From the NCBI GenBank assembly GCA_903920215.1, contig CAIXLG010000097.1:1-35604 (forward strand): DNA of 35,604 nt. The letters run 5' to 3'. How positions within the stretch are numbered: position 1 is the first letter of the stretch; each line of letters opens with the position of its first letter. The notes beneath the pieces are model-generated. The model was not told the origin of the DNA. It saw only the letters and a list, made by a program, of their open reading frames with translations, and searched no databases. The DNA is from an uncultured Chlorobiaceae bacterium (lineage in GTDB: Bacteria; Bacteroidota; Chlorobiia; Chlorobiales; Chlorobiaceae). The translations under genes and the position numbers were made by a program. Below are positions 34,150 to 35,604 of the stretch, in pieces.

Positions 34150-35379
34150 ATGGCATTCGAAATTGACCCTGGATTATTTGAGAACGCGCAATGCAAAGGA
34201 ATATCCATCAAAATCGTTGGTGTCGGCGGTTGCGGTTGCAATGCGTTGAACACTATGATTGAGTATGAAATAAGTGGGGTTGAATATATCGCGTTCAATA
34301 CGAAGCCTCAGGAGCTTCTGAATTCCAACGCTCCGATCAGGGTGAGAATCGGTAAAAATGCTGGAAATGGAATTGAACTTCCAGCTGCTTTTGTAAAAGG
34401 CCCTTTAAACAATCCTCTCTTTGCTGAAGAAGACCGCCAGCATATTGCAGCTCAACTGCATGGAGCAGATATAGTCATTATTGCTGCAGGAATGGGCAAA
34501 GATACAGGATCCATGGCAGCCCCGTTGATTGCCCTGATTGCAAGAAATATGGGCATCCTCACGCTTGGGCTGGTAACGAAGCCGTTCACCTGCGAAGGGA
34601 AAATGAAAGCGAAAACAGCTGAAGAGGGTATCAGTGAGCTGCGCAAATACATCGATACGCTCATCCTTGTCGATAATGAGCAAATCATGAGCGGTGCTGA
34701 GGAGAACACGACCGTCAATGAGGCCTTCAATCTGGCAAACGATGTCATGTACAGGGCCGCGAAAGGGATTGCCGACATTCTTAACAGCCGGGGCCATATC
34801 AATGTCAACTTCGGAGATGTCTCGGGCCTTATGACCAATGCGGGTGACGCGGTTATCGGTACTGCTGCTGCGTCAGGTGAACGACGCGCCCTTAAGGCGG
34901 CAACAGATGCATTCAACAATATTCAGATGGAAGGCGTAGTTGTGCATGGTGCCACCGGAGTTCTGGTCAACATTACCGGAGAGGTGACCATGAGGGATAT
35001 GACTGAGGCTATGACCTATATCGAGGAGCAGGTAGGCAGTGAAACCAATATTATCAATGGCTACATAGGCGATGCAAGCCTATCGGGCGAAACAAGGGTT
35101 ACGATTATTGTCACTGGCTTCAAACGAAATAAGAGTGATGAACCGATGCCCCAGATCCGGGAAACCTGCGACATCGGCTATGGAACTCATGCATCTCCAT
35201 CTATTGATTTTTCAATACCGGCCTATATCCGTAGACATACATTGAACAGTGATGGCGAGCCTCTTGAACATAATCCGTTGCCTCAGACCAAGGTAGAATT
35301 GCGAGCGGATAGAATTCAAAAAGGTTTGACAGATACTCCGGCATATCTCCGAAGAATGAAAGAAGGAAACACTGATTAA
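34150..35379 (+). CDS. divergent FtsZ-family protein (probable second FtsZ)
   Basis: This 409-residue tubulin/FtsZ-fold protein aligns along the whole FtsZ core. T1 reads GVGGCGCNALNTM (24-36), where typical FtsZ has all glycines. The T4 signature reads AAGMGKDTGSMAAP (112-125) instead of GGGTGTG. T6/H7 is preserved (NEAFNLANDVMYRAAKGIAD, 190-209). The T7 catalytic loop reads NVNFGDV (218-224), with Asn220 for the usual first Asp but Asp223 kept. The tail carries two FtsZ-like end peptides, SIPAYIRR (355-362) and DTPAYLRR (395-402). No cell-wall cluster gene is adjacent. It could be a regulatory or GTPase-weak partner of a canonical FtsZ. It is divergent from rrf2. Confidence 0.9.
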   Translation: MAFEIDPGLFENAQCKGISIKIVGVGGCGCNALNTMIEYEISGVEYIAFNTKPQELLNSNAPIRVRIGKNAGNGIELPAAFVKGPLNNPLFAEEDRQHIAAQLHGADIVIIAAGMGKDTGSMAAPLIALIARNMGILTLGLVTKPFTCEGKMKAKTAEEGISELRKYIDTLILVDNEQIMSGAEENTTVNEAFNLANDVMYRAAKGIADILNSRGHINVNFGDVSGLMTNAGDAVIGTAAASGERRALKAATDAFNNIQMEGVVVHGATGVLVNITGEVTMRDMTEAMTYIEEQVGSETNIINGYIGDASLSGETRVTIIVTGFKRNKSDEPMPQIRETCDIGYGTHASPSIDFSIPAYIRRHTLNSDGEPLEHNPLPQTKVELRADRIQKGLTDTPAYLRRMKEGNTD

Positions 35380-35421
35380 CAATCCTCAGAAAGTGTAAAC
35401 GTCATCCCGAAACGCTTCTCC

Positions 35422-35450
35422 TTGTCATCCCGAAACGCAGTGAGGGATCT
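35422..35450 (+). repeat. R1 dispersed repeat (AACGCAGT variant), with partial copy
   Basis: It reads TTGTCATCCCGA-AACGCAGT-GAGGGATCT. A partial unit, GTCATCCCGAAACGC, lies immediately to the left at 35401-35415. Its perfect inverse is at 32466-32494. Confidence 0.85.
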
Positions 35451-35483
35451 ATTTTCTATTCTCCCCTCACCGTCCTTATAAGT

Positions 35484-35509
35484 CCTATAGGTACCATACG
35501 ACCTATAGG
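35484..35509. repeat. CCTATAGGT hairpin repeat
   Basis: CCTATAGGT (35484-35492) and ACCTATAGG (35501-35509) are perfect inverted repeats around an 8-bp loop. Each arm contains the self-complementary CCTATAGG, and related GTCCTTATAAG and GGGCCTATT flank it. It looks like a member of a palindromic intergenic repeat family. An R2-like GCACTCAGC closes the window. Confidence 0.65.
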
Positions 35510-35604
35510 GCCTATTCCTCTACTATATAACCTCTTAATGCAAAATACCTTAGGCCTTGTGCGTTGTTGAACCAAGTTTACTTTTAAGTTCATTCGCACT
35601 CAGC

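Noticed and set aside
15211-35450. Repeated R1/R2 units considered as a CRISPR array
   Set aside because: Units are scattered singly over 20 kb in both orientations without regular spacers, and no cas gene is present.

Overview
The window looks like chromosomal DNA of a green sulfur bacterium (Chlorobiaceae). This is an inference from gene content: a long-form sulfide:quinone reductase, a hybrid-cluster protein beside an Fe-S Rrf2 regulator, a class II aldolase as in gluconeogenic autotrophs, and a short-chain dehydrogenase resembling chlorophyll b reductases. Many genes lack a strong Shine-Dalgarno site. Several predicted long forms begin at GTG or TTG, and I moved those starts inward where a ribosome site or family alignment justified it.

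Layout. Positions 1-962 hold a PAS/histidine kinase cut by the window edge. 1532-6561 carries phnA-like, argH, prc (minus) and a class II aldolase. 6619-11804 is a minus-strand run: 5-formyl-THF cyclo-ligase, ppk, rpiB, a CBS/ACT-like protein and an M20 amidohydrolase. 12041-14926 is a large hybrid sensor kinase bracketed by two copies of a ~100 bp repeat. 15445-19002 has pyrC, a small basic protein, a methyltransferase and an extended SDR. 19074-23574 has an orphan BMP lipoprotein, an orphan ParA, the chlorophyll-b-reductase-like SDR with His at the usual catalytic Tyr position, a YecA/UPF0149 protein and an NlpC/P60 peptidase. 23764-28439 is accessory in character: a DODA-type dioxygenase, yceI, marR, a broken efflux outer-membrane factor, a beta-barrel protein and a YdcF/SanA-like protein. 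28444-33929 is a minus-strand redox cluster: rrf2, a Cys-rich Fe-S protein, a small TPR protein, hcp, sqr and a hidden 52-residue ORF. 34150-35379 encodes a divergent FtsZ-family protein.

Intergenic DNA from about 15.2 kb onward is colonised by two repeat families. R1 has the form TTGTCATCCCGA-N-GAGGGATCT. R2 is built of CAGTGGGCAGTT and CTCAGCACT tracts. They often form composite elements, they sit at the breakpoint of the broken efflux gene, and they supply the last codons of the TPR gene.

Most striking points: (1) an FtsZ paralogue with eroded GTP-binding and catalytic loops and two C-terminal PAY-RR peptides; (2) the NOL/NYC1-like SDR with Tyr-to-His at the active site; (3) the Rrf2/Fe-S/Hcp/SQR cluster with a 19-bp palindrome over the predicted rrf2 promoter and an unlisted small ORF behind sqr; (4) repeat-associated gene decay.
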